Of a stretch of 49,373 bases of DNA, positions 12,068 through 24,600 are shown one piece after another; within the stretch, counting starts at the first letter, position 1; each line of letters opens with the position of its first letter. Source of the DNA: Didymodactylos carnosus (taxonomy: Eukaryota; Rotifera; Eurotatoria; Philodinida; Philodinidae); NCBI GenBank assembly GCA_905250885.1, contig CAJNOQ010000482.1, forward strand, positions 1 to 49,373. Reading direction: 5' to 3'. The translations under genes and the position numbers were made by a program. The notes beneath the pieces were generated by a model. The model was given only the letters and a program-made list of their open reading frames with translations. It did not search any database and was not told where the DNA came from.

Positions 12068-14362
12068 GTTAAATGTGCTAGACATCGACGTGTTTTATTC
12101 TGTTTTCAATCGCTTAACATAGATCACACACAATTAGAATTTTTCGTCTAGAAGTCTGTGAAAGAATTATCTTTTCTCTTACTCTCTTTCATTCATTCAC
12201 ACATGCATACATCTCAATCAATCATGAAATAAATGTTCTTTTAAAACAAAACCACAGAAAAAAATCTTACTTCGAATGTCAAAAAAAAAAAAAAAAAAAA
12301 CTTAACAGAAAAAAAAAGTGTATAACAAAACGCAATCTTTGAACATACAGACGTCAGTTCTAGGTCACATATACTTAATCTAGAGAAAGAGAGAAAAACA
12401 GAGAGAGAAAGAATAGCGTGAGTTTCAATCTGGACCATGTCCATCGTAATCACTATCATCATTTCCTATCGGTTTCCTTATATGTTGTTATTATTTCGTT
12501 TTTGTTTCTCTCGGATTTGATCTTTGTCGTTTTGTACATAGAAAAAGAAAGGAAAGAAAGAAATTATTTTCTCCTTTGTTTAGTTTGGTATATATGAAAT
12601 GAACATATCATAAAACAAAGATTCGTACATAGATTTTTCTTCTTTCTTTTCTTTCATTACCAATGCACGTTCCAGACAGAAGAAATTAAGCAAAAAAAAA
12701 AAAGAAGAAGAAAATAAATGATGAATCCGTCTATATCCATCATATCATGTCCTGACTTATTACTTGTCATTAACAAAAACTAACGTTGTAAGTTTAAACA
12801 AGTATTTTGGAAGATAAATCTAAACTTTTAGTCTCAAATCAAAATGAAGCATACTTTCAAGGTTAACGGTGAAATTTTTAAATGTTTTTTTTTTCGTTTT
12901 TTTTCTTTTCAGAATGGTGTAATTACCAGTTGTTAGACTTCTAGATGAGATAGTCTTTCATATACATAACAAACGAAACATTTGTTGTTCAGAGATTCCT
13001 TTTTATCCTTTTCTTTCACTTATTTAAAAAATTGATTCAAATTTCAGTTCTTAACTCTTCTCTTCATTTTTTTTTCTTCTTCTTCTATCAAATGCAAATC
13101 AGCCTACGCTCGATCAATTTCTATTTATTATTTGAAGTAGAATTTTTTTAAAAACGATATTCTATATTATACACAGGGCCATTAAACGGTTGGTGTATGT
13201 GCTCTTTTCTTCTGTATGTGTGTGTGTGTGTATGTATACCGTACTCTTTCTGCATAAAAAAAATACAGTAACGAATGCCGAATGTTTAATGTTATTTTTG
13301 AATTTTATTAAAAAATCCACACTTTTTTTTTGTAATTTGATCGAAATTGAACATATGTAAAGTGATGAAATGTAATATCGTAAGTTGACCTTGAATGGTT
13401 TGAACACGTTGACAAAAACGTCTACACTAGTTTGTTTTCTACATAATCAGGATAACTATACCGACATATGATCAAAATTTAATTACTAATTTTCTATAGG
13501 CTCAATATGTTTTTACTCATTGATTACATTAGATAGTAGATATTGGTCGTTAATATCAAATTTTTATAACTTCTGACAGGGTAAAGCTCCTTTAACGCTT
13601 GAATAAATCGTACATCTTTTGTAATTTGACTAAACACTGTATATACCATCAATTGGAATCATGAGTATCTTCTGTTTTCTAATTTGATTCCTTTCCTTTG
13701 TCATATTGTATATAGTGTGAAAATTCTATATCTATTGAACAATCTTCAACAAAATTTTCGATTATGGATCAAATTAATCTGCCTTTCTCATCTCGAAAGC
13801 TACTTTGTTTTACTCTAGAATTCTATCTACTCAGATTGCAAACTACATATTTTTTCGTTTTGTTTGTGTCCACGTTCTTCTTTCTTCTTCTTTTGATCAT
13901 TAGTTTCTCCTGTATTCTAATAATATTTGTAAATCTACCATTTCTGTCAATAGATATGAGTGTGTATATGTGTATAAACGTTAATGATGACGATGATTTT
14001 ATCATAATATAAGTGATGAACAAAATAAAAATGAAATATTCAAGTTCTCGTTTCGGTGTAGCCTACATAAATAAATTTACATAAACTATTGTATATACAC
14101 AAACATATTTCTTTCTTTTTTTTTTGATTGTGACAATTTCTTCGTTTCTCTACTATATAGAATTTTTTAAGAAAGGGAAGAACAAGAGTGTTTGACTAGC
14201 TTCATACACACACACACACACAACAGATAAGTCTGAAGAAGAGACCTTGTTGTTTAAGACAACATTAGAGAGAGAGAGATAAAGAAAATCCATGTGATGA
14301 CACAAGATGGCCAAGTAAATATGCTGCATGTTTCTCTTTCATTCTTTTTTGGTCTTTAGCAC

Positions 14363-14413
14363 AAAAGGCGGTACTCACTTTACATTAGATCAATGGAAAA
14401 TGTACCGCCTTTT
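14363..14413. repeat. Isolated 12-bp-stem hairpin
   Basis: AAAAGGCGGTAC (14363-14374) is the exact reverse complement of 14402-14413, with a 27-nt loop. The GC-rich stem stands out against the A/T background. It may be a tiny fold-back relic or a structured RNA; nothing nearby distinguishes these. Confidence 0.6.
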
Positions 14414-14966
14414 AGAGATTGCAGATTTGATTATTCAAATGTAAGAGAAAAAACATCAGTCATAATGGTTGATAAAAAAGAAGATTTCTATAAAATGACC
14501 GAATTTCTTAAATTACTTACAGATATAATTGTGAGAGTTTGATATTTGTATGAAATATAGAAAAAATTCAATAAAATCTTTTACGGAATAAGATGAAATG
14601 TGTTCAGATGATACATTCAGTTAAATTCAGTTTCCATTACAATACCGTTTGAATTTTTTCACTCGAACTGCGATACTTAAATAACCATACATATGGTAAG
14701 AATAGCTATGTTTATCTAAGTGAATGCCACGTGTAAGACGCATGTCATGATGTATTTTCACTTAAAAAAAAACTTTTTGACTGTTGTTTTTTTTCTATTA
14801 TTAATACATAACGAAGCATCTAAAAATTGTCAAAACATTGTATAAAAATAACATATTCGAATGTATGAAAAAAAAGAGAGAGAAACAGAACATTTTTTGT
14901 AAGATTTCAAAAAATTAAGTGACCTTCTTTAGTTTAGTTCCATTTATTTTCTTTTTGAATAAAAAT

Positions 14967-14969
<3 letters not shown>

Positions 14970-15002
<33 letters not shown>
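14970..15002. repeat. (TC)n microsatellite
   Basis: About 16 tandem TC units. Similar pyrimidine repeats occur at 18609-18638 and, as GA, at 26273-26296. Confidence 0.95.
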
Positions 15003-15006
<4 letters not shown>

Positions 15007-16363
15007 AAAAACAATATATATCACAACAACTTGAGAGATTTTAATTGCTTTTTTTTGTCAGTTTAAGTTTTTCGTTTTTGGGTGTACATTGTACAAATGA
15101 TGATGATGATACGGTCAAACGTTAAAATAAATTTGTTTGATAAATGGTTGATAACGCAAATAATATACGAGAACTGCCTATCTCTGTCTATTTCTGTCAT
15201 TGTAATATGTCATCGTTTTCGCTTTCTTACATATGTATATATGCAGAGAAACAATTGGCCTTAAGTAAAATGACATCTTATTTAAAAAAAAAATTTTTCC
15301 CCTTTCGTAATTGCTACTATGTTTAACATAAAAATGAACAAAATAGAGGTCTCGTTAATGTATAAGGTAATATTTTCAAATATTCGGTCAGTTTTCTCGA
15401 GGAAATGGACAATATTAGAAGAGGAGTTCTATAATAAGAAAAATCGTCGTGTAATATTTTTTGATTGATACAAGAGAAACTTTTGTGAACAACTCGTTCA
15501 TGTTTCTTCTATAATGTCCAACGAAAAAGTATAGAAAATTTCTAAACCTTCTGTATGAAACATCGTAGATACTCAACCGATAGCAATAACCGTTGGTCAA
15601 GTAAAAAAATGTGAACTCTTTTTTTTCTTCAAAAATATGACCTTTTTAATTATTTTAAGCTTTACTGAAGATCCCATCAGTTTTTTTTGTAATTTTGATC
15701 TAAATTTTTAAAAATCGTATTCTAAAACGTTCTATTAGCGGGAAATAGTTGAGCAGTTTGAGATTTTTTTCTCCAATCTTTTTAAATTAAATTAATCTCT
15801 ATTGGATTCATTTTTTCCCAAATAAGATGACGGTAGCGCTTAGACATCCAGTTTCTTTTGTTTCTAAAATGTTCTAATGTAAGTTAAGGAGTTTTAAATA
15901 TACTTGCTTCGGTGATAGGAAATACTTGTTTTAAGCTTTGAAAAACATCATATGTTGACATAATCTGGTCAATTTCTTTTATTTATTTTTGACATAAACA
16001 TTCTTTTAGAACAAAAGCATATATTTACATATGAGTAAAATGTTAAATAGAGAAAACCCACGTATAAAGTTGTATAAAATAAACAACATTTTAGAGAAAG
16101 AAGGAGAGAAAATTTAAATCATACTTCCACAGATGAAAAAAGAAAACAACTTTTTAAAAGATCATCTTTCAACTTTCTCTCGTCCTCTTTCATTCAATTT
16201 TTAGCTAATATATGTGCGTGTCCGCACTCAGAGCGCATACACGTATATATATATATATAAGTATATACCATGTCAGTTTATTTACATATAAACCACGATA
16301 CTTTTGAATGCTAAATTTTGCCCGAAATAATATGTCTGTAATTTTTTATTCTTCCCTTTTCAG

Positions 16364-16398
16364 AGTTAATGATGTAAAACTGTTTCTTTAAATCAATT
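16364..16398 (+). promoter_or_regulatory. 5' UTR exon end with minimal upstream ORF
   Basis: A strong acceptor (pyrimidine-rich stretch then CAG at 16361-16363) precedes this stretch, implying a spliced 5' leader for the long LMO7-like isoform. It contains ATGATGTAA (16369-16377), a two-codon upstream ORF that ends 21 bases before the main ATG. An in-frame TAA at 16375-16377 rules out an upstream extension of the main frame within this exon. Confidence 0.45.
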
Positions 16399-17037
16399 AT
16401 GTCTATTCATTATAATAACAACACTACAAATACCAATAACAATGCCACTGATTTATCTCCCTCTTGTTTACTTGATCGTTTTGGACTTTTAACAAAATCT
16501 TCATCCACATTATCAACAGCATCTACAAATTATTCATCGGCTTCATCGACATTATTATCACCTACAAATAGTTTAGTAGCTCAAAACACTAATAATAGTC
16601 ATCGTCATATTAACAATTTAACAATTGATAATTCGGATGGTGGCTCTGTGGATTCTGATTATACATCATTAGCTAGTTCAAAATTATTTGGCAATGGTTC
16701 ATCAAATAGTCTCCATCGACAAGGACGTAGTCAATCGATTGATGAATTAGCTCAACAGTTGACAACTACTACAACATTTCCAACAAGACATTTTTCAACA
16801 ACATCAAATTATAAACCAACCAGTTCACTTATGAACGATCCATTACAATTCGTTAAAGTACAACCCAATCATGATCTTATCGAACGAGCCCAAGAACAAT
16901 TGACATTAACTGAAAGGAGACGATTACAAGAAAATAATTTGAGGTTAAATAATTTGAATAATACAAATTCGAATACGACAATATCAACAACAACAAGTCT
17001 AGAAAAGAAAACAGATGATGATACAGATTGGTCGAAA
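16399..17037 (+). CDS. Alternative first coding exon 1 of the LMO7-like gene
   Basis: Encodes 213 residues, begins MSIHYNNN, and ends at DTDWSK before a GTAAGT donor in phase 0. The chain is dominated by Asn, Ser and Thr, with an RSQSIDELAQQL segment and a more helical stretch (RAQEQLTLTERRRLQ) near the end. It joins in frame to the shared exon at 23288. The ATG has A at -3 and an in-frame stop upstream. Confidence 0.85.
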
Positions 17038-18606
17038 GTAAGTGAAATTTTTTTGTTAATTGATAAAAGTTTTATAAGTTTAGCTTGCAACTTGTAAGAC
17101 AATCGTTTAAATTAGCAAGTAAAAATTTTGTTACAAAATTTCTGGCATTCAAGGTTGTCTCAAAGACGACAGTGACAAGGTTGTCAACTTTCTAACAGAC
17201 TAATATATATTATCTATTTCCTTGATTGTGTATGTTTATTCATGGATTTATATATCCGGATAGATGTCGTCAGTATACTTTTCTCTTGATAGTAAATTAA
17301 GTTACTGATTACTGATAAAATTCTTGTTTATTTCATAGTATCCTACTCTCTTAATTATTAAGAAAAGTTAAAGAAAATCGTAATTTCTTCCACTCATATA
17401 TTCATATCCAGTGATAATGGTTTACATTAGTGTTTTTATACATGATTAACTTGTTTCGTTATCTGGAAAAATTTTAATTGGTATTCTGTATCGTTGAATA
17501 AATCTTTAAGTAGTAAACTGTTATCTTGATAATACATCTGTTAAACAATTTTAACAGATCAGAAATTCTAGTAACAAATGAGTTTTTTTGAACGTTTTCA
17601 TTATTAAACATAATAAACAGATAGTATTTTGATTAACATGAAAAAACGTAGATGTTTTTGTTACAGTTTATATTTAGATCAAAAAAACGAGACAATTTTT
17701 GGTTTCCTCTTAATTATCCATCCATTTTTCTTAAGTATTTTTCTTTTAAGGTGTTTATCACCATTGTACGGTAGCATATAAAAACTAAAATAGTCAAAAA
17801 CTCTGAGTAATCTTTGAAGTGTCTTATATCAAATGATATTATTTATATTTACATTTGTTTTCTTTTATTTTTCGAGTAGAAAAACGTTCTTTGATTAAAT
17901 CAGAACATTTACAATTTTTATTTCGTCTATGATAAATAAAAAAAAAGAGATTCTAAAGAATTGATTCACTTCTCATAGTGGCGATAAAAAAAAAAGAAAA
18001 ATTTATGGAATTTCCTTAAGGCTATAGGTGACAAATAAATGTTGAGTATGTGATGTTTATTAAAATAAAAATATATCATCCATATTGCTACAGAGCATGA
18101 AATTTTCTTCTTTCTTTTTTTATTAGATATTTACTTGTACGTGTTTTTGTGTGCTTCACTACTCAACTCTATTTTAAATTAAAAATCTTACAGTTTTATT
18201 TTCCATTTTTTTTTTTTTTTTTCGAAAAAAAAGTACTTGATTGGTATTGTAATATTGACATAAAACAAAAAGAAAAAAAACGAAGAAAGACATTACTTCA
18301 ATTTTTTTTTTCTTATCATATTTCACATGAAAAAAAAAAGAAGAAAATCCTTATCAAACAGCACATTCCTTTTCAACATTCTTCTCTTTCATCATTATAC
18401 ATAGGAATTTTATCAATTTGTTGTAACTACTACGTTGTTTTCATTTTAATCGCAAAAAAATATGCGACATAAATTACAGATTCAAAATATTAGAATATAA
18501 AGGAGAAGAAGAAAAAACCTGAGAGTTTGTCCGTAATTCTTTTTCATTGCTAAAGTAGTTTTTTGATACTGACGAGATGACAAAAAAGTGAGGTCCTTTT
18601 TTTTCT

Positions 18607-18643
<37 letters not shown>

Positions 18644-21600
18644 AAATTGCAGGTCACAAGAAAAAGAAGAGAAGGAAGTCAATGATTAGGTTGTGCCTGT
18701 CCGTTTAGAATTTTCTATAAGATAGTTGCGTAATCTTTTACTCTTTTTTTTTTTATTATATGATTATATAATCAAACTATTGAGGAGTAGTATAACCGGC
18801 ATCGAACCAAACCTTGTATAGATGATGACACGCAAAAGGAGAAAAAAATAAATGAGAAAGAAAAGATGCTAAAGATGGAGACAATGATTGATATTTGTTA
18901 ATTTATTTAATGGTGATGGTATTCCACCTTTCTCTTTTCCATTTTCGCATTAAAATTCTAACGTAACGGGGGTGGAGGCGGGCAGAGTTTAGACAGAACA
19001 TAAATTTATAGAACAATGTTGTGCTACACACAATGTAGTTTTCAGTATTGATAAGTTTAATATTTGTTGAATGAAGTAGCAAAGATCTCATTCTCTCACA
19101 TTTTCTTCTTTTTTTTTTTTTCTTTTTTTCTAACAATAGATTTGAATTTGAGTTTAATTTTGTAAACAAAAATGTTACTTTCGTGCTTTATTCAGTATAG
19201 TAAAAAAAAAAAGAAAAAAATTCTTTCATTCTAAGATGACATAAGATGCGCCTTTTTCGTTTCATTTCATTTTATTTCATTTCACATTTTTTTTTTTTTT
19301 TGAGAAATGGCAAACAACAATTTTTATTTTGAAAATTATTTGCTCTCCTTAGAGATATAAAAGATTGGTGGCTCAAGCTATGTGAGTCCACGCATAACTC
19401 GGTCAAAACAAAAAGGTTACATTCATTTTATTAAGGATTTTCTCTTTTTTGCTCATACACACACACACACACACACCTTGCCATCTATACGTATTGCAAA
19501 CAGATCAAATCGAATAAAAAAAAAAAACCTTACGAGAGAAGAAGGAACATCAAAAAAAAACAAACGTTTGTGTATTTTCTCTCGTCGAAAAAAAAAAAAA
19601 AAAAGAAGAAAAAACTAATGGTTGTTTCAATTATTTTTCTAGCGCGACATACCAACTCGCGCTTCTTTTCACGATGTATGTATGTATGCATATAAATATA
19701 ATAAAATCTTGACTTTTCTGTTTCATATTCAATAAATAATAATAATCAAAATTAATTAGATGAAGAGTATGAAAGGATCCAATAATAATATAAATAACAA
19801 CACCAAGAAAAGTTCAATATCAAATTATTCGTCCTTCGTTCGTAATGAGCATAATTTTGAAGATTATACACAAGTGCGTAATGATTTATATTTTTTTTAC
19901 ATCTAATTGACCAAAAAAAAAAAAGAAAAAAAGAAATTGATCTAATATTGAACTGTGTAGGCTTACTTCAAGAATATTTTTATATCCAGACAAGGATAGA
20001 TTTATTTCTCCTAGTTGAAGATAACACTTATAAAAATCAAAAATTAAGCAAAAGAAAATGGATACATTGATTTAATTATTGCGTGAAAATGATCGAGTTT
20101 GGACAACATTATTTTTATCACTGCCACTAAGAACTCTTTAGAGTATATACAGTCTTGAATCGTTGGCATAGTTTTTATCTGTTCATTTGTCTTGCATTAG
20201 TGTTTGCATATAAGAAATTGCGGATCTCACACTTCAAACTCTCTGTTCGTACAGATATTTTCTAAGGTAAAGACAGTTTGAAAAAGAATAAACCTATACA
20301 ATACTACGGGAAATTTTAGTATAAAAAATGATTTCTGCGAGATTTCTGTAGAGGATCCTCACATCACTTTTAACACTAAGATCGTCTGCCACTCAGTATA
20401 TGATTCTGCACGATTACATAGACTCATATGATCAATCTGAATCCTGTTCATGTTATACTATAAGAAAAGTTTTTAGTGTTAGAAGATAAAGTTTACGAGT
20501 ATCAAAATTTTTCTTTTAAATTTCAGTTTAGCAGAAGTTGTATACTACATGTGTATGAAAATAGAACATCTGTTTGATGGTATTTTTCTTCTCGTTTAAT
20601 AGTTAGGTCGATTTTAATCATTATACACGACACATTGTTTCTGAGTGAGAGAGTAAATTTGATAGAGTCAAGAAAAAGCTATGAGTTACGAACAAAGGTT
20701 AACGATGATGAAAATACTCTTATATTCTAAATGCTTTTTGCTAATATATTTCTGTCTGATCTTATATCAGTTGATTTTTCTTTCTGTCTTTACATGATAT
20801 TTTCGATTTATCTATTTTTGGATAACTGAATTTTTTACTTTTGAATTATTTTCAATAGTTTGAAGAGTTTTAAATAAAGTTGATCCTGCAAGAGTCTGAC
20901 ATCAGGTTTCGGCCTACTATAGTCAAATCTTAGAAGCATCGTTCAATTTCTTCAAACTATTGAAAATAATTCAAAAGTAAAAATTCAGTTATCCAAAAAT
21001 AGATAAATCGAAAATAACGATGCTTCTAAGATTTGAGTATAGTAGGCCGAAACCTGATGTCAGACTCTTGCAAGATCAACTTTATTTAAAACTGACCATG
21101 AAAGATATTTTAGCCTTTTGTATCTGCTGTTCTGTGTGTACGTTCAAGATTTCTGTTTTTGTTCTAATAATTAACAGTAGTTTAGATTAGGTCTGTGACA
21201 GATCATTATTCGTTCAACTGCAGTTCCTCGATAACAGAAACTGTTTTTCACTTGCCGTTCCTGAACTCAGAACGGTCCAACAGTTCACATTCATAGGAAC
21301 GAGAAATGGCTTACAAGTTTTTCGTTCTTTCAAACAGAAACTATAGTTGTTTTTGAATGAGGGAGTGTTGATGCTTTCCTTCTTAGTGCTCTGTTAGTTT
21401 ATTATGTATTCGTATAGCAAACATTTTGAAAAAGCAAGTAAACTAACAGATCACCAATATGGAAAGTTCCTCATTCAGAAATAATTGTAGTTTCTATTTA
21501 AACGAACGAAAAATTGGTGAGCCGTTCCTCGTTCCTATGAACGTGAACTGTTGAACCATTCTGAGTTCAAGAACGAAAACTAAAAAACAGTTTCGATTCA

Positions 21601-24600
21601 ATAAACGAGAACTGAGAAACAGTTCCCGTTCAAAGAACGAAAAGTGTGAACTGTGACAGATTTATCTCCGATCAGATAGTTTTAATAGCAGCTATCTTCT
21701 TTTTATTTCTTCTTTTTATTTATGAATAGGCTTTTGTTGTGAAAATGTTTGTGAAAAGTCTAACGGAAAATCATATTTTCAGTCCTTGCTCCAAGTGCTT
21801 CAACTACGAACCCGATCCACATAGCACATCCGTTAGTGAGAGTGACATTAGAAAAATTTCTCACAGAAGTAATACGAAATTGACGTTTTCATTATTTCTT
21901 ACAATCAAAAACAAAGATTTCTAAAGATTTCAATACGAAAACAAAAATTTGTTTTCATTCTGTAAGCACACACATCCATTATCGACGATCCTGATCTTCC
22001 ATTTAGTATTCAAAGTATAGAGAGAATCGTTCATAAGTTGTCACACATACGAATATCAAAACGTTGAATATATCCAGTCCAGAGATCTACATGGGCCGAA
22101 AATTTTCCGACCAAGTCCGTTCACTCGAAGAAATTTTCTCATTCTAATCAACACATTTCGTTCAGAAACTCTTGCATCTTTACGGTGGCTAACTGATGTA
22201 AATGTATTTCTAACGCTAATACTTATATTTCTATGACTTCTTGTTCTTTATGTTTTTTCAATCTTTGTAAACAATTATATGCAAACATGTTTGTTCAGCT
22301 ACAAAAAAAGCAAATACAAATATTACAATAATAATGTCACTTGTTTATTCTAAACATAATGATTTAAGTGACTCTTGACCCGACTCGACGAAAATACTTT
22401 TTAGGTTCAACCATTTTTAAAAATTTTCTAGCCCAGATTGATCCACTCCTGTCCATCCCATGCATATCTCAGATCTAGCAAAACAATTTTAAAATTATAT
22501 AATTTAAATAGTTCTCACCTATTTTTTTGTTTTGTTATTATGATAAATATTTTCTTAAACTCTTATGCCATTGTATTACTCTTTATCGAAAATGAGTATA
22601 CATTTTTACGAAAACATTCTTGAAAATAGAGAATATTAGTCCTGTCTGTTATTAAAAGTAACGTCCTATAGTATAATAAAAAGAAAAAGATAAGTGTGTG
22701 CACATGTACTCTTATTTCAATTAAAGTTTTATACTTTTCGCTTCGTTATCTATTATAAACATGTTTAAAAAATAAAATATGAAAAAAAAACGAGGAGAAA
22801 AATGATGAACACATACATATTGGATGATCTGAAAAATATTGAAAAAGATATTTTATTAAAATGCTTTTATAACGAAGGTAGCAGCTTGTATTGATTGTGT
22901 AATTGTGGACAGTTGTGAACATATTCATCATTGAGAGAAAAAAAAGTGTTTTACTCGGAAAAGAAAAAATAGTAAAGAAAAAAATGGGTTGCGGAAGTAC
23001 ACGTCAATCTGATCTTGTAAGTATTTTAGAGTTTCCTGCTTTTTTAAAGTATTAGATAGCAACGTAACAGTGGTTTTTAGATCGGATATTTGAGTATGTC
23101 AGTAATTGAATAGTGTTTAATGGTATTTACTCCGAATAACTGAAACATTTTCTTGTATTTACTCATTTACTATTTTTTTTTTGTCGAGTAATAATCTAAA
23201 TCGTTTCTATTTTCGACTATGTGTTGTATGATGATTATTTCAGAATTCATTTATATTTTAAATAATTATATAATATTTTTATTTAAGGCGGTAGAAAATT
23301 GGAGACAAAAACGTGAACAAAAGAGGCAAAAAAGTACAAGTAGTACAACAAAATCATTCGATGATGAAGATAATTCAAGTAAAAAGTATGAAATAAAAAA
23401 AAAAAGGAAAATTATTTTTTATAAAATAGACTAATTTAATCTATGCATGTTTAATTTAAGACCGATAGAGAAAAAATCTGATGATAATATAACGAGATTA
23501 TCATCAATATCTAATAAAACTAATAGTAATATCAACAACAATAATAAGACGCAACTATCGAACAGTGATTATACACTTAAGAATGTTAGTGTATCTCCTT
23601 CATCGAATAATATAACTACCACATTAAAACAAAATGACAATACAACTAACTCGGTGAATAAACTCTCGGTGATATCACAACAACAAAATGCTGATCAACT
23701 ACAACAACGTCCTTCAAAAAGTCCATCGCCACGTCCAAAAGTAATAGTGCATTGTTATGAAAACAAAAAAAAAAGAAGAGAAAAATATATAGTTTATATA
23801 TATATATATATATTTCTAGGGTCCGGCGAAAATACGTGAATTATTCATAGAAAAACCAGTAAACGTACGTGGTTTTGGATTCAAACTTAATGGAGGAAAT
23901 AATCGTCCTGTTTACATATCATCACTTGAAGATGGTAAGATATTTTTAAGCAAAATAATATTCGTAGTCTTTATTGAATTTTTTTGGGGGGCTGGGAATT
24001 TTCAGGTAGTCCAGCGGACAAATGTGGTTTAAATATTGATGATGAAGTGTTATACATGAACGATGAAAATGTTGAACAAATGACATTTGATCAAGTTCGA
24101 AAATTATTGAAAGATCGAATATTGAAAGGTACAATTAAATTGGTTGTTCGAACGTATGAAGGTAAGTATCTTTTATTTTTTGATAATGTTAAATGATTGA
24201 TGATTTGTTTATTTATTTATTTAAGAAATATTCGATGAAAATACTCAAAATGTAATAGCTCAACATCATAGTCGTACTCCAAGTCCACAAAAATCATTAT
24301 CAACAACACCATTTCCATCTTCATCTTCAAATATGAAAACTGTTATTAATTCTACCCAACGTTCGTTAAATGAATCATCAAACTCGAATAATAAGTTTAT
24401 ACCTAATAATATAGAAAAATTATCATCTTCTAAATTAAACAATGATCTAAACAATCCAATAACGATAAATAATAATATTAAGTCGCCGTCGTCCGATTTT
24501 TCTTCGCCAGTGTTAAATTCACCTACAACACCGTTAACAATGTCTCAACCAACGTCTCCTGTTTATACATTTTTACCCTATACACCGTTAACAGCGAGCG

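Larger units (their letters stand above)
5592..16398. other. Long intergenic region between K2P and LMO7-like genes
   Basis: About 10.8 kb with no recognisable gene on either strand. It holds a CAAGTACTTG repeat cluster (6605-6750), a possible tRNA-derived fragment near 7950, a 12-bp-stem hairpin (14363-14413), poly-T (12045-12067), a (TC)n tract (14970-15002) and other simple repeats. The right end probably contains promoter and 5' UTR exons of the LMO7-like gene: a strong pyrimidine tract and acceptor end at 16363, 35 bases before its first ATG. Confidence 0.6.

Noticed and set aside
18149..18472. 107-residue Lys/Phe-rich frame in the LMO7-like intron
   Set aside because: Made of poly-T and poly-A tracts, no homology, no in-phase splice sites.
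18796..18815. Possible tRNA T-arm on the minus strand (GGTTCGATG)
   Set aside because: The flanking stem does not pair properly and no other tRNA arm is visible.
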